A DNA stretch of 10,860 nucleotides from Candidatus Woesearchaeota archaeon (GTDB lineage Archaea; Nanobdellota; Nanobdellia; Woesearchaeales; SKIA01): positions 1 to 10,860 of the forward strand of contig SKXU01000065.1 in NCBI GenBank assembly GCA_007128245.1, in the 5' to 3' direction. The notes under the pieces were generated by a model. The model saw only the letters and a list, made by a program, of their open reading frames with translations, was not told the origin of the DNA and did no database searches. Position numbers and translations under genes: made by a program. The stretch's first letter is position 1, and each line of letters starts with the position of its first letter. Positions 1 to 6,157 of this stretch are shown one piece after another.

Positions 1-959
1 AGGTGTCGTGTGAGGTGAAAGAGTAATGTGTCATACGTGCGTTGTATCCAGTTGTATTTCACGCTGTGATCTGCGACTTCTTCAAGATGTTTTTTGACTC
101 TCCACACATGCTTTTTCTCAATAACCACAGACAGCTCCATGGCGTACTTAAACGATCGGTTGTCAAAATTCGCTGAGCCCACAAGGGCGATGTCGTCAAA
201 CACCATTGCTTTTGTGTGAAACATCCCTGCGCTTCTCATGACCGTCACGTTTTTGTGGTGTATCCGTTGAAAGTTTATTCTGTTAAACGTACGTGCGAGG
301 CGGTGCTCTGGCTTTGCCGGCACGATAATGGTTATTTTTACTCCTTTGTCTGCTGCTGCTTTAAGCAAGCTCTCGACTGCGTCGTCAATAACAAAGTACG
401 GGCTTGCAATGATAATCTCTTTTTGTGATTTTGCGATGTGTTCTAAGAAAAAGTGGTACACGCTTCTGTGCCTCATAAGCGGATCTGTTACCCGCGTTAC
501 CCCGTCATAGCGAGCATCTTCTGTGTATGTTTGCTCAATGCGTTTTGTAAACCGTTTCAGTTCGTGCAGGTGTTTTTTGTCTGAGAGAATGATGCTTGCG
601 TCCTGCCATTTTTGGTAGTATTTCTTGGTAAGATTTCTTCCTGAAACAATTGCTTGTTGCCCATCAATCATCATCATTTTTGCGTGATTTCTCGTGTTAA
701 GCCTGGTAATGCGTGGAACAAACATCTTGCAGTACTCCCGTGTTGCAAGGCGCGGTATGGAGCGAAAGCACCCAAACCCGTCATACCATACTGTTACGCG
801 CACTCCTTGTGCGTGTTTCTCATCTAGGATATCAAAGAGTTGTTTTGTGTACTCATCAAAGCGGATCATGTACATGCACAGCCAAATCTCTTTTTCTGCT
901 GATGCGAGGAGTTGTTTGTATGCTGCAAAAGCCTTTTCTCCGTCAAAAATAATGCGCAT
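1..959 (-). CDS. cls: Phospholipase D-superfamily cardiolipin/archaetidyl synthase, partial (C-terminus cut by left edge)
   Basis: Reading the minus strand from ATG 959 gives 319 visible residues without a stop; the C-terminus lies off the left edge. Two HKD phosphodiesterase motifs are complete: H92-x-K94-x4-D99 in NHAKMMMID, followed by VSGRN, and H248-x-K250-x4-D255 in FHTKAMVFD, followed by GSANFDNRS. Each is in a half of the usual two-domain PLD fold, and GSANFDNRS is characteristic of cardiolipin synthases. Family members transfer a phosphatidyl (in archaea archaetidyl) group to make cardiolipin-type lipids. The two N-terminal membrane helices of bacterial ClsA are absent, so this is a soluble or peripheral form. 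Start choice: a TATA box sits about 26 bases upstream, which fits a leaderless mRNA, and no ATG precedes it in frame. It lies next to decarboxylase and synthase genes of the same pathway. A different PLD-family activity cannot be excluded. Confidence 0.85.
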   Translation of the reverse strand, partial: MRIIFDGEKAFAAYKQLLASAEKEIWLCMYMIRFDEYTKQLFDILDEKHAQGVRVTVWYDGFGCFRSIPRLATREYCKMFVPRITRLNTRNHAKMMMIDGQQAIVSGRNLTKKYYQKWQDASIILSDKKHLHELKRFTKRIEQTYTEDARYDGVTRVTDPLMRHRSVYHFFLEHIAKSQKEIIIASPYFVIDDAVESLLKAAADKGVKITIIVPAKPEHRLARTFNRINFQRIHHKNVTVMRSAGMFHTKAMVFDDIALVGSANFDNRSFKYAMELSVVIEKKHVWRVKKHLEEVADHSVKYNWIQRTYDTLLFHLTRH

Positions 960-980
960 TTTCTCTCGTAAGAATAGTGG

Positions 981-990
981 TTTATAAATT
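981..990 (-). promoter_or_regulatory. TATA box for the PLD-family gene
   Basis: AATTTATAAA on the minus strand, centred 26 bases before ATG 959, so transcription should begin at about the start codon (leaderless). It contains part of the TAA stop codon (989-991) of the upstream exported-protein gene, so promoter and coding end are fused. Confidence 0.6.
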
Positions 991-1456
991 ATGGTAGTAT
1001 CGGAGAAAAATACACGAGAAGATGTTGATATGTATCAGGGTTGTCTGCGCTGTGCGGCTCAGGAATGCCGTTCACCACTCCTCGTCTTCCTCCATCAATC
1101 CAAGATTGCTGTTGATTTGCTAATCGCCCGTCCGGAGTCACATACAGATGCAGTCCATCTCCTTGATTATCAATGGTGAGCACGCCGTATCCGTCTTCTA
1201 GTGCTGTGATTGCTCGCGCACCCCACCGGTTGCTGGTCACAGTCACGCCGCAGCGAGAAAAACTGCTCTGCCGGCCATAAACATTCTGTAAGCGTGCATG
1301 CAGTTGTTGTGCTAATACGTCGAGCGGCATCTGCGATTGATTGCACACCTCCTGCGCGGGTGCTGTAGGCAGCGGCGCATCAGTTGATCCGAGTGAAAAG
1401 GCAAGTCCTGCTGCTAATGCCAAGGCCGTTCCTCCTGCAGCAAGTTCTCGTTTCAA
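989..1456 (-). CDS. Small exported protein of unknown function
   Basis: From a TTG start this encodes 155 residues. The N-terminus looks like a signal peptide: MKREL, then an Ala/Gly/Leu-rich hydrophobic stretch (residues 6-23), then a Pro/Ala-rich linker (APLPTAPAQ). The remaining domain has only two cysteines (C38 and C69), which could form a disulfide outside the cell. I do not recognise a family. An upstream ATG at 1546 would give 185 residues but would read through the promoter and 38 bases of the divergent decarboxylase gene, and would bury the signal peptide. The TTG at 1456 instead lies 26-27 bases from a strong TATA box. The gene ends inside the TATA box of the PLD-family gene. Confidence 0.6.
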   Translation of the reverse strand: MKRELAAGGTALALAAGLAFSLGSTDAPLPTAPAQEVCNQSQMPLDVLAQQLHARLQNVYGRQSSFSRCGVTVTSNRWGARAITALEDGYGVLTIDNQGDGLHLYVTPDGRLANQQQSWIDGGRRGVVNGIPEPHSADNPDTYQHLLVYFSPILP

Positions 1457-1477
1457 TACGATGCTGTGGAAGTAATA

Positions 1478-1487
1478 GTTTATATAC
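1478..1487. promoter_or_regulatory. Shared bidirectional TATA box
   Basis: GTTTATATAC on the plus strand reads GTATATAAAC on the minus. Its centre (about 1483) is 26 bases from the decarboxylase ATG (1509, plus) and 27 from the TTG (1456) of the exported-protein gene on the minus strand. Both transcripts would be leaderless. Confidence 0.55.
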
Positions 1488-1508
1488 TTCTGGGTCTCTG
1501 AGTAGAAT

Positions 1509-2114
1509 ATGATATGGTGGTTTGTCTTGGGTGGAGCGGCATTCATCGCGTTTTTTTGGTGGTTTTTTCATCGCGACCCAGATCGTCCTATCGTCGCCAC
1601 GCGGGGTTTTCTGAGCCCTGCAGATGGAGTGGTCGTGCACGTTGAGCAGCTGAAGTCGGGGAAGAAAAAGGCACGTGTGAAGAAAGGTAAGAAAGGCGGG
1701 TTTGATCTCTTCTTAGATGATTTTCCTGAAGCCAAGTATGTTGTGGTAATCATGCTCAAAGTCTGGCACGTACACACACAGCGATCACCTATTGCGGGTA
1801 AAGTGACTTCTTCATATCATCAACAAGGACGATTTAGAAATGCTGTGTTCGGAGATTTTCTGCAAGCAACGTACCATAACGAGCATCAAGGAATGTTAAT
1901 AACAGGCGATCGACGCTGTAAAGTATATATGGTGGCGGGCCTGGTTGCGCGCCGCATCGTATCGTTAGTGCACCAAGGAGATGTTGTTCAGCAAGGCGAT
2001 CGTATTGCACGCATTCGTCTTGGCTCACAAGTCGTTCTCGTGCTTCCTGAATCAAAAGTGCTTGTTACGCCCGGAGATAAGGTGTATGGGGGACTTACTG
2101 AGGTTGCGCAATGA
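1509..2114 (+). CDS. asd: Phosphatidylserine/archaetidylserine decarboxylase
   Basis: A 201-residue member of the short, archaeal-type PSD family, which turns the serine head group into ethanolamine with a self-made pyruvoyl cofactor. A hydrophobic N-terminal segment (residues 2-20) should anchor it to the membrane, followed by HRDPDRP. SPADG (36-40) carries the processing Asp (D39). VHTQRSPIAG holds the conserved His (H89). RIRLGSQV carries the predicted self-cleavage site G172-S173, where Ser becomes the pyruvoyl group at the start of the alpha chain. The length is normal. Odd: a very basic insert at residues 49-64 (SGKKKARVKKGKKGG). Start: ATG 1509 lies 26 bases after the shared TATA box. 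Its last four bases (ATGA) contain the start of the next gene, so the two are translationally coupled. Lipid backbone (ester or ether) cannot be read from the protein; archaetidylserine is inferred. Confidence 0.9.
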   Translation: MIWWFVLGGAAFIAFFWWFFHRDPDRPIVATRGFLSPADGVVVHVEQLKSGKKKARVKKGKKGGFDLFLDDFPEAKYVVVIMLKVWHVHTQRSPIAGKVTSSYHQQGRFRNAVFGDFLQATYHNEHQGMLITGDRRCKVYMVAGLVARRIVSLVHQGDVVQQGDRIARIRLGSQVVLVLPESKVLVTPGDKVYGGLTEVAQ

Positions 2115-2722
2115 GCAAGGTTGTTGGCCGCCGTGTTCGTGGCGTTGCAAAAAAAGCTGGTTCTCGAGCAAAGCAGACAGCAAGAAAAGCTGCTGTGAAT
2201 GCCAAAAAAGCAGGTGCTACCGCTACTCGATTGTTTCGTATTAATCTTGCAAATACCCTTACCTTAGGCAACGGAGTTGCAGGGTTTTTATCCGTGGTTG
2301 CGAGTATGAATCAAGAGTTTGTGCTCGCAGCAAGTCTTATTCTTGTGGGTGTGCTCTGTGATTGGCTTGATGGAAAAGCTGCTCGTCTATTTTCTGAAGA
2401 GTCTGCTCTTGGCGCAGAGCTTGATTCGCTCTCTGATCTTGTCACGTTTGGTGTTGCGCCTGCCGCTCTTGTTGCGGCGATCGCTCCGTCAACGCTTGCA
2501 TACATTGCTGGCTCGTTGTTTGTGCTCTCAGCTGCTTTGCGTCTTGGTCGCTTTAACGTGCAACAAACCAAAGGAGTGTTCTTTGGTATTCCTACCACTG
2601 CCAACGGATTTCTTCTTCCGGGAATGGTGCTTGCAGGAGTGTCTCCTCTCGTGTATCCGTGGTATTTATTCGCTATGGCGTTTTTGATGAATGTGCCGTT
2701 TAAGATGAAAAAAGTTCTATAA
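2111..2722 (+). CDS. pssA: CDP-alcohol phosphatidyltransferase, phosphatidylserine/archaetidylserine synthase type
   Basis: A 203-residue membrane protein with the full CDP-alcohol phosphotransferase signature at residues 84-109: D84-x2-D87-G88-x2-A90-A91-R92-x8-G101-x3-D105-x3-D109, the two-metal catalytic site that moves a phosphatidyl group from a CDP-lipid to an alcohol. Hydrophobic helices lie on both sides (about 50-83, 112-143 and 160-197). Overlap with a serine decarboxylase gene makes serine the likely acceptor; glycerol- or inositol-phosphate forms share the motif. The first 43 residues are unusual: rich in Lys, Arg and Ala with no acidic residue (VVGRRVRGVAKKAGSRAK, then QTARKAAVNAKKAGATATRLFR), ahead of a typical NLANTLTLGN entry to the first helix. 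The gene end overlaps the convergent phosphatase gene by 23 bases. Confidence 0.88.
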   Translation: MSKVVGRRVRGVAKKAGSRAKQTARKAAVNAKKAGATATRLFRINLANTLTLGNGVAGFLSVVASMNQEFVLAASLILVGVLCDWLDGKAARLFSEESALGAELDSLSDLVTFGVAPAALVAAIAPSTLAYIAGSLFVLSAALRLGRFNVQQTKGVFFGIPTTANGFLLPGMVLAGVSPLVYPWYLFAMAFLMNVPFKMKKVL

Positions 2723-3458
2723 ATTCCTGGTGTACAAGGCCGTTTGTTGCGAGCACTCCTGTGCTCCATCGCATCTGTTTCTGAGAGTAGTCAAGCAAGG
2801 TTCCGTCTGTTGCTGTTATTCTTCCTCCCGCTTCTAATACGATGATGTGTCCTGCTGCGGTATCCCACTTTGAGAGTCTGTTGCGTACGTGCGCGTAGAT
2901 GTCTGCTTTTCCTTGTGCGACTAGTACGAGTTTTGCTGCTGCGCTGTATGGATGTTCTTTTGGCGATTGTAACGTAATGCCTGTCTTGCTTCCATCTTCT
3001 GCTCGCGTTACATATCCTGTTGCTTCGTCTACAGTCGATGTTGCGCTTACCCTCAGTCGCTGCTCATTCATAAAAGCCCCCATTCCTTTGACCGCCCAGG
3101 CAGTCCAGCCAAGTGCTGGTGCGCACACCACTCCGAGTACTGGCGCTCCTTGCTCTACTAATGCCATGCTCACCGCCCAACCATCTTTTCCTTGTGCGTA
3201 CGCGCTCGTACCATCTATGGGGTCTACGACCCACACTCTTCCGTTCCAATTGATGTTGTGTTGTTGGTGTTCTTCTGTGAATGCTTGGTCGTGTGGAAAG
3301 TGATGTGAGAGTTGTGTCAGAATAAACGTGCTCACCTTAAGGTCTGCTTGCGTCAGAAGGCTGTTATCTTCTTTTGTTGTGACCACAAGATGTTTTTGAA
3401 GCGAGTGCGCGAGTGCTCCTGCTTGTTGTGCAACGTCAATGATTACCTTAGCGTCCAT
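2700..3458 (-). CDS. Inositol-monophosphatase-family phosphatase
   Basis: 252 residues from ATG 3458. The metal and substrate motifs of the Li+-sensitive phosphatase superfamily are all present: a Glu pair (E62-E63 in FTEE), WVVDPIDGTSAY (76-87; metal ligands D79 and D82) and WDTAAG (198-203; D199) followed by EAGG. Members dephosphorylate inositol-1-phosphate, fructose-1,6-bisphosphate, PAP or NADP; sequence alone does not decide which. The start is supported by a Shine-Dalgarno AAGGAG (3466-3471) seven bases upstream; the 41 extra residues upstream in the open frame are low-complexity and only shadow the rdgB gene. It overlaps rdgB by 11 bases, so it is translationally coupled to it. An inositol-phosphatase role for inositol lipids is possible given the nearby head-group genes but is only an inference. 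Confidence 0.85.
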   Translation of the reverse strand: MDAKVIIDVAQQAGALAHSLQKHLVVTTKEDNSLLTQADLKVSTFILTQLSHHFPHDQAFTEEHQQHNINWNGRVWVVDPIDGTSAYAQGKDGWAVSMALVEQGAPVLGVVCAPALGWTAWAVKGMGAFMNEQRLRVSATSTVDEATGYVTRAEDGSKTGITLQSPKEHPYSAAAKLVLVAQGKADIYAHVRNRLSKWDTAAGHIIVLEAGGRITATDGTLLDYSQKQMRWSTGVLATNGLVHQEFIELFSS

Positions 3459-3966
3459 CAAGGTGCTCCTTGAGCTTTGTGAGTGCTCGCGCACGGTGTG
3501 AGTGTTGTTGTTTGTATTCTGCACCAAGTTCTGAGATTCGCATTGTTTCTCCTTCTGGGATGAAGATGATGTCAAAGCCAAATCCTTCTCCGATCGGGCG
3601 CGTTATTGTGCCCTTCATCTCTCCCACAAACACGTGTTCTTTCGTCCCGTCATGGTATCCTACGCAGCACACTGCTCGCGCAGGGCTTCCTTCGGCGATA
3701 CGCGCGACTCCATCTCTTCCGAGTGCTTTGAGAAAGTACTTCACAAATGGCCCTGGCATACCACCTAACTCTTCAATTTCTAGGCTTGTGTCTTCAACAA
3801 GTACTGGTTGCTTAAGCTGCTTGTATGCGTGTCTGAGCTTGTGTCTAACGATTTCTGTGCTGTCAAGGCTTTGTATTTCGTCAAGTTCTAACGCTTCTTG
3901 CGCAAGGTTTGCAATGAGTTGTTTTGCTTCTTGAAATTTATTCTTGTTTGATGTAACAAAGAGCAT
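3448..3966 (-). CDS. rdgB: XTP/dITP diphosphatase (RdgB/Ham1/ITPase family)
   Basis: 172 residues, somewhat shorter than the bacterial enzyme and typical of archaeal members. It hydrolyses non-canonical purine triphosphates (dITP, XTP) to monophosphate and pyrophosphate so they are not put into nucleic acid. Motifs in order: TSNKNKFQEA (5-14, nucleotide/phosphate binding), VEDTSL (57-62, D59 metal/catalytic), GGMPGPFVKYF (68-78), GEGFGFD (126-132), and SHRARA near the end (156-161, base recognition). No membrane segment; cytosolic. It starts 34 bases after groEL. A TTTTTTATC box about 25 bases before ATG 3966 may give its own leaderless transcript. It overlaps the phosphatase gene. Confidence 0.93.
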   Translation of the reverse strand: MLFVTSNKNKFQEAKQLIANLAQEALELDEIQSLDSTEIVRHKLRHAYKQLKQPVLVEDTSLEIEELGGMPGPFVKYFLKALGRDGVARIAEGSPARAVCCVGYHDGTKEHVFVGEMKGTITRPIGEGFGFDIIFIPEGETMRISELGAEYKQQHSHRARALTKLKEHLDGR

Positions 3967-4000
3967 AAGAAAAAAAAGGAAGAAGAGATAAAAAATGTTT
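3967..4000 (-). terminator. Probable U-tract terminator of groEL and weak TATA box for rdgB
   Basis: The 34-base gap reads on the minus strand as a T6-A-T-C stretch (about 3987-3995) and then a T8 run (3970-3977). Archaeal termination typically uses U-tracts without a hairpin, so the runs could end the groESL transcript. The first stretch also lies at TATA distance (about 25 bases) from the rdgB ATG. Which role dominates cannot be told here. Confidence 0.35.
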
Positions 4001-5593
4001 CTACATTATGATTGTTGGCGGTCGTGTTTTCTCAGCGTCGTCAAGGTCTACCACCACTGCTTCTGTGGTAAGCACCATTGCTGCGATTGATGCAGCGTTT
4101 TGTAGTGCTGAGCGCACTACTTTTGCGGGGTCGATGACTCCTGCTTGCATCAGGTTTTCGTAGGTGTCTGTTTTTGCATTGTAGCCTTTGGTAGTGTCTG
4201 CACGTACTCTGCTGAGCACTTCAGCTCCTTCTTTTCCTGCGTTGTGGGCGATGTGTCTGAGTGGTGCTTCCAGTGCTGTGCGCACGATTGCCACGCCTAC
4301 TGCTGCATCCCCTGTGAGGTTGTGGCTGTCAAGGCTTTCTTGTGCTCCTAAAAGTGTGCTTCCGCCTCCTGACACGACGCCTTCTTCTACTGCTGCTTTT
4401 GTTGCGTGTAGTGCGTCGTCTATGCGCATCTTTTTTTCTTTCATTTCTGTTTCAGTGGCTGCTCCTACGTTAATCACTGCTACGCCTCCTCCGAGTCGTG
4501 CAAGTCGTTTTTGTAGTGCTTGTTTTTTGTGTTCTGATGCGTTATTGAGTTGTGCGCGCAGAAGGTCTCTTCGTTTCTCAAGTGCTTGCGTACTTCCTTT
4601 TCCTTCGACAATCGTGGTTTCTTCTTTTGTGACAGTGACTTTTCTTGCTCTACCAAGGTGGTTTTCTGCCACGTCTTCAAGTTTTAGTCCTACGTCTTCT
4701 GTGATGAAGGTTGCTCCTGTGAGTGCGCTGATGTCTTCGAGCATTGCTTTCTTGTCATCTCCAAATCCAGGTGCTTTGATAGCTACTGTTTTGAGACTTC
4801 CTCGTAGCTGGTTGAGAACGAGTGTTGCCACTGCTTCTCCTTCCACGTCATCCGCGATGAGTACGAGAGCGCGTCCTTGTTGTGCTGCGATCTCAAGTGC
4901 GGGAAGCAGTTGTTTCATGCTCGTAATTTTTTTGTCTGTAACAAGCACGTACGGGTCTTCGTGTGCCGCGATCATTTTTTCGTTGTCAGTGACCATGTAT
5001 GGGCTTACGAATCCTCTGTCAAATTGCATTCCTTCAACGACTTCAAGGGTTGTTTGCATGCTCTTTGCTTCTTCTACTGTGATGACTCCATCGCTACCTA
5101 CTTTTTCCATTGCTTGTGCAATCAGTGCTCCTATTGCTTCATCGTTATTTGCGGAAATGGTAGCTACTTGTGCGATGTTGTCTGAGACATCTGTGCTTTG
5201 TGTTTGGATGTAGTCAACAACAGTTTGTGTTGCGTATTCAATTCCTCGCTTAAGCTCCATCGGGTTCGCTCCTGCCGCAACGTTTTTGAGCCCTTCGGTA
5301 ATCATTGCTTGTGCCAGTACGGTTGCGGTGGTGGTTCCGTCTCCTGCGTTGTCTTGTGTTTTGCTCGCTACTTCTTTGATGAGTTGCGCCCCCATGTTTT
5401 CAAAGGGATCTGCTAGCTCGATGTGTTTTGCGATGGTGACTCCGTCGTTGGTCACGAGTGGTGATGACCCTTTGTCTAAAACCACGTTTCGTCCTTTGGG
5501 TCCAAGAGTGATTTTTACTGTGTTCGCTACTTTGTCAATTCCGCTCTGGAGTGCTTTTCGTGCGTGTTCGTTAAATTGTAATTGTTTTGCCAT
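4001..5593 (-). CDS. groEL: Group I chaperonin GroEL (60 kDa subunit)
   Basis: 530 residues, full length apart from the tail. The ATP-driven folding chamber subunit works with GroES in the cytosol. Visible landmarks: LGPKGRNVVLDKG (30-42, ATP binding), GDGTTTATV (84-92; D85 matches E. coli D87), the signature around AAGANPMELKRGI (106-118), ALVLIADDVEGEA (apical domain), and DDALHATKAAVEEGV (392-406; D393 matches catalytic D398). The C-terminus ends RPPTIIM and lacks the Gly-Gly-Met repeats that line the chamber floor in most bacterial GroELs. It is bacterial in type, whereas most archaea use group II thermosomes only; group I pairs are known in Methanosarcina and some others by transfer. It begins five bases after groES, whose end carries GAGG as the ribosome site. 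Confidence 0.97.
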   Translation of the reverse strand: MAKQLQFNEHARKALQSGIDKVANTVKITLGPKGRNVVLDKGSSPLVTNDGVTIAKHIELADPFENMGAQLIKEVASKTQDNAGDGTTTATVLAQAMITEGLKNVAAGANPMELKRGIEYATQTVVDYIQTQSTDVSDNIAQVATISANNDEAIGALIAQAMEKVGSDGVITVEEAKSMQTTLEVVEGMQFDRGFVSPYMVTDNEKMIAAHEDPYVLVTDKKITSMKQLLPALEIAAQQGRALVLIADDVEGEAVATLVLNQLRGSLKTVAIKAPGFGDDKKAMLEDISALTGATFITEDVGLKLEDVAENHLGRARKVTVTKEETTIVEGKGSTQALEKRRDLLRAQLNNASEHKKQALQKRLARLGGGVAVINVGAATETEMKEKKMRIDDALHATKAAVEEGVVSGGGSTLLGAQESLDSHNLTGDAAVGVAIVRTALEAPLRHIAHNAGKEGAEVLSRVRADTTKGYNAKTDTYENLMQAGVIDPAKVVRSALQNAASIAAMVLTTEAVVVDLDDAEKTRPPTIIM

Positions 5594-5598
5594 GGTAT

Positions 5599-5871
5599 TT
5601 ACCTCAATACTGCGAGAATGTCTTTGTAGTCTACGATGACGTATTCTTCTCCGTCAATTTCGATCTCTTCATTGCTGTATCCCCCGTAGAGTACGGTGTC
5701 TCCAGCGCTCAGTGGGAGTGGTTGTTGGTTGGTATCCACTCCAACGCTTACGATGGTTCCTTGTTTTTTCTTCTCTTTTGCATCGTCTGGGATAAGGATG
5801 CCTGATGCAGTTTTTTCTTCTTGTTTGTGTGGTGTGAGAATTACTCGTTCTCCAACTGGTTGTAGTGTCAT
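5599..5871 (-). CDS. groES: Co-chaperonin GroES (10 kDa lid)
   Basis: 90 residues, slightly shorter than E. coli GroES (97). It forms the seven-fold lid that caps GroEL. LQPVGERVILTP opens the beta-barrel, the mobile loop (about 16-33) contains the GroEL-binding GIL tripeptide (24-26), and DTVLYGGYSNEEIEIDGEEY and ILAVL close the fold. The start ATG is fixed by a strong Shine-Dalgarno AGGAGGG (5879-5885) seven bases upstream. It is the first gene of the groES-groEL operon, with a TATA box and an inverted repeat in the leader. Confidence 0.97.
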   Translation of the reverse strand: MTLQPVGERVILTPHKQEEKTASGILIPDDAKEKKKQGTIVSVGVDTNQQPLPLSAGDTVLYGGYSNEEIEIDGEEYVIVDYKDILAVLR

Positions 5872-5885
5872 TGCTATACCCTCCT

Positions 5886-5902
5886 GTTGACTTTACGTCA
5901 AC
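5886..5902 (-). promoter_or_regulatory. Perfect inverted repeat at the groES transcription start
   Basis: GTTGAC-N5-GTCAAC, six-base arms with a five-base spacer. The centre (5894) lies about 28 bases from the TATA centre, at the expected transcription start, and one base upstream of the Shine-Dalgarno. It could be a repressor operator or a 5'-terminal mRNA hairpin. It does not match the bacterial CIRCE element. Confidence 0.55.
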
Positions 5903-5916
5903 GAGACGAAGTTGGA

Positions 5917-5928
5917 GTTATATAAAAA
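5917..5928 (-). promoter_or_regulatory. TATA box of groES-groEL
   Basis: TTTTTATATAAC on the minus strand, containing the archaeal consensus-like TTTATATA. It would start transcription at about 5895, leaving a leader of about 24 bases. Read on the plus strand it is TATATAAAAA, so it could also fire rightward into the gene-free repeat region. Confidence 0.65.
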
Positions 5929-5929
5929 C

Positions 5930-6156
5930 GTTACGGCCAAAGCATCCCTACAAAGCACCAGCCTTACAGGGGTTCAATCCATAAACTCTACCGCAACAGC
6001 ACATGTAACACGAAAACACGGCGAGTAAAGTAGGTCTTGGCCGAGCTAGAACACGGCATCGAGCAGGGGCAGTATATGTACTACGTAAGTAATAAGCCTC
6101 TGCCGAGCCGGAAAACGGCATCGAGCAGGGGCATTATGTTCGCAAAGCGAACAATA
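5930..6156. other. Gene-free region between groES and tRNA-Thr
   Basis: No credible coding frame is seen. The first half (5930-6033) has short fragments resembling tRNA arms (GGTTCAATCC on the plus strand, GGTAGAG on the minus) but in incompatible orientations. The second half (6034-6157) is the hairpin repeat pair listed separately. Confidence 0.5.
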
Positions 6157-6157
6157 A
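6034..6157. repeat. Two tandem 62-nt hairpin repeats extending from the tRNA-Thr 3' end
   Basis: Unit A is 6034-6095 and unit B 6096-6157. They share 18 identical bases (6053-6070 and 6115-6132). The junction AATAAGCCTCTGCCGAG occurs at 6091-6107 and again at 6153-6169, where it is the 3' end of tRNA-Thr (complement). In unit B, 6096-6103 pairs with 6125-6132, 6104-6106 with 6121-6123 and 6107-6110 with 6116-6119, around a GAAAA loop. A second hairpin, TGTTCGC-AAA-GCGAACA, is at 6137-6153. Unit A keeps a weaker form of both. Pairing is better if the plus strand is the RNA. Confidence 0.75.

Noticed and set aside
216..987. Plus-strand small open frames at the left end
   Set aside because: They are shadows of the minus-strand PLD-family gene, whose two HKD motifs are intact.
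1457..1546. ATG 1546 as the start of the exported protein
   Set aside because: It would overlap the decarboxylase coding region and the shared TATA box and would place a polar stretch before the signal peptide; TTG 1456 fits the promoter spacing.
3459..3581. N-terminal extension of the phosphatase to 293 residues
   Set aside because: The extra part is antisense-neutral low-complexity sequence within rdgB, and ATG 3458 has a Shine-Dalgarno at proper spacing.
4188..5213. Long plus-strand open frame (341 codons) opposite groEL
   Set aside because: It is a Ser/Ala/Pro-rich shadow of the unmistakable GroEL frame.
5886..5902. CIRCE operator (HrcA site) before groES
   Set aside because: CIRCE is TTAGCACTC-N9-GAGTGCTAA; arms and spacing here differ.
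5970..6000. tRNA-like fragments GGTTCAATCC and GGTAGAG suggesting another tRNA
   Set aside because: The T-loop-like motif is on the plus strand and the D-arm-like motif on the minus strand; no cloverleaf stems pair on either strand.
6034..6157. Short CRISPR array
   Set aside because: Only two units, the spacers themselves are palindromic, the repeat is derived from a tRNA end, and no cas gene is present.
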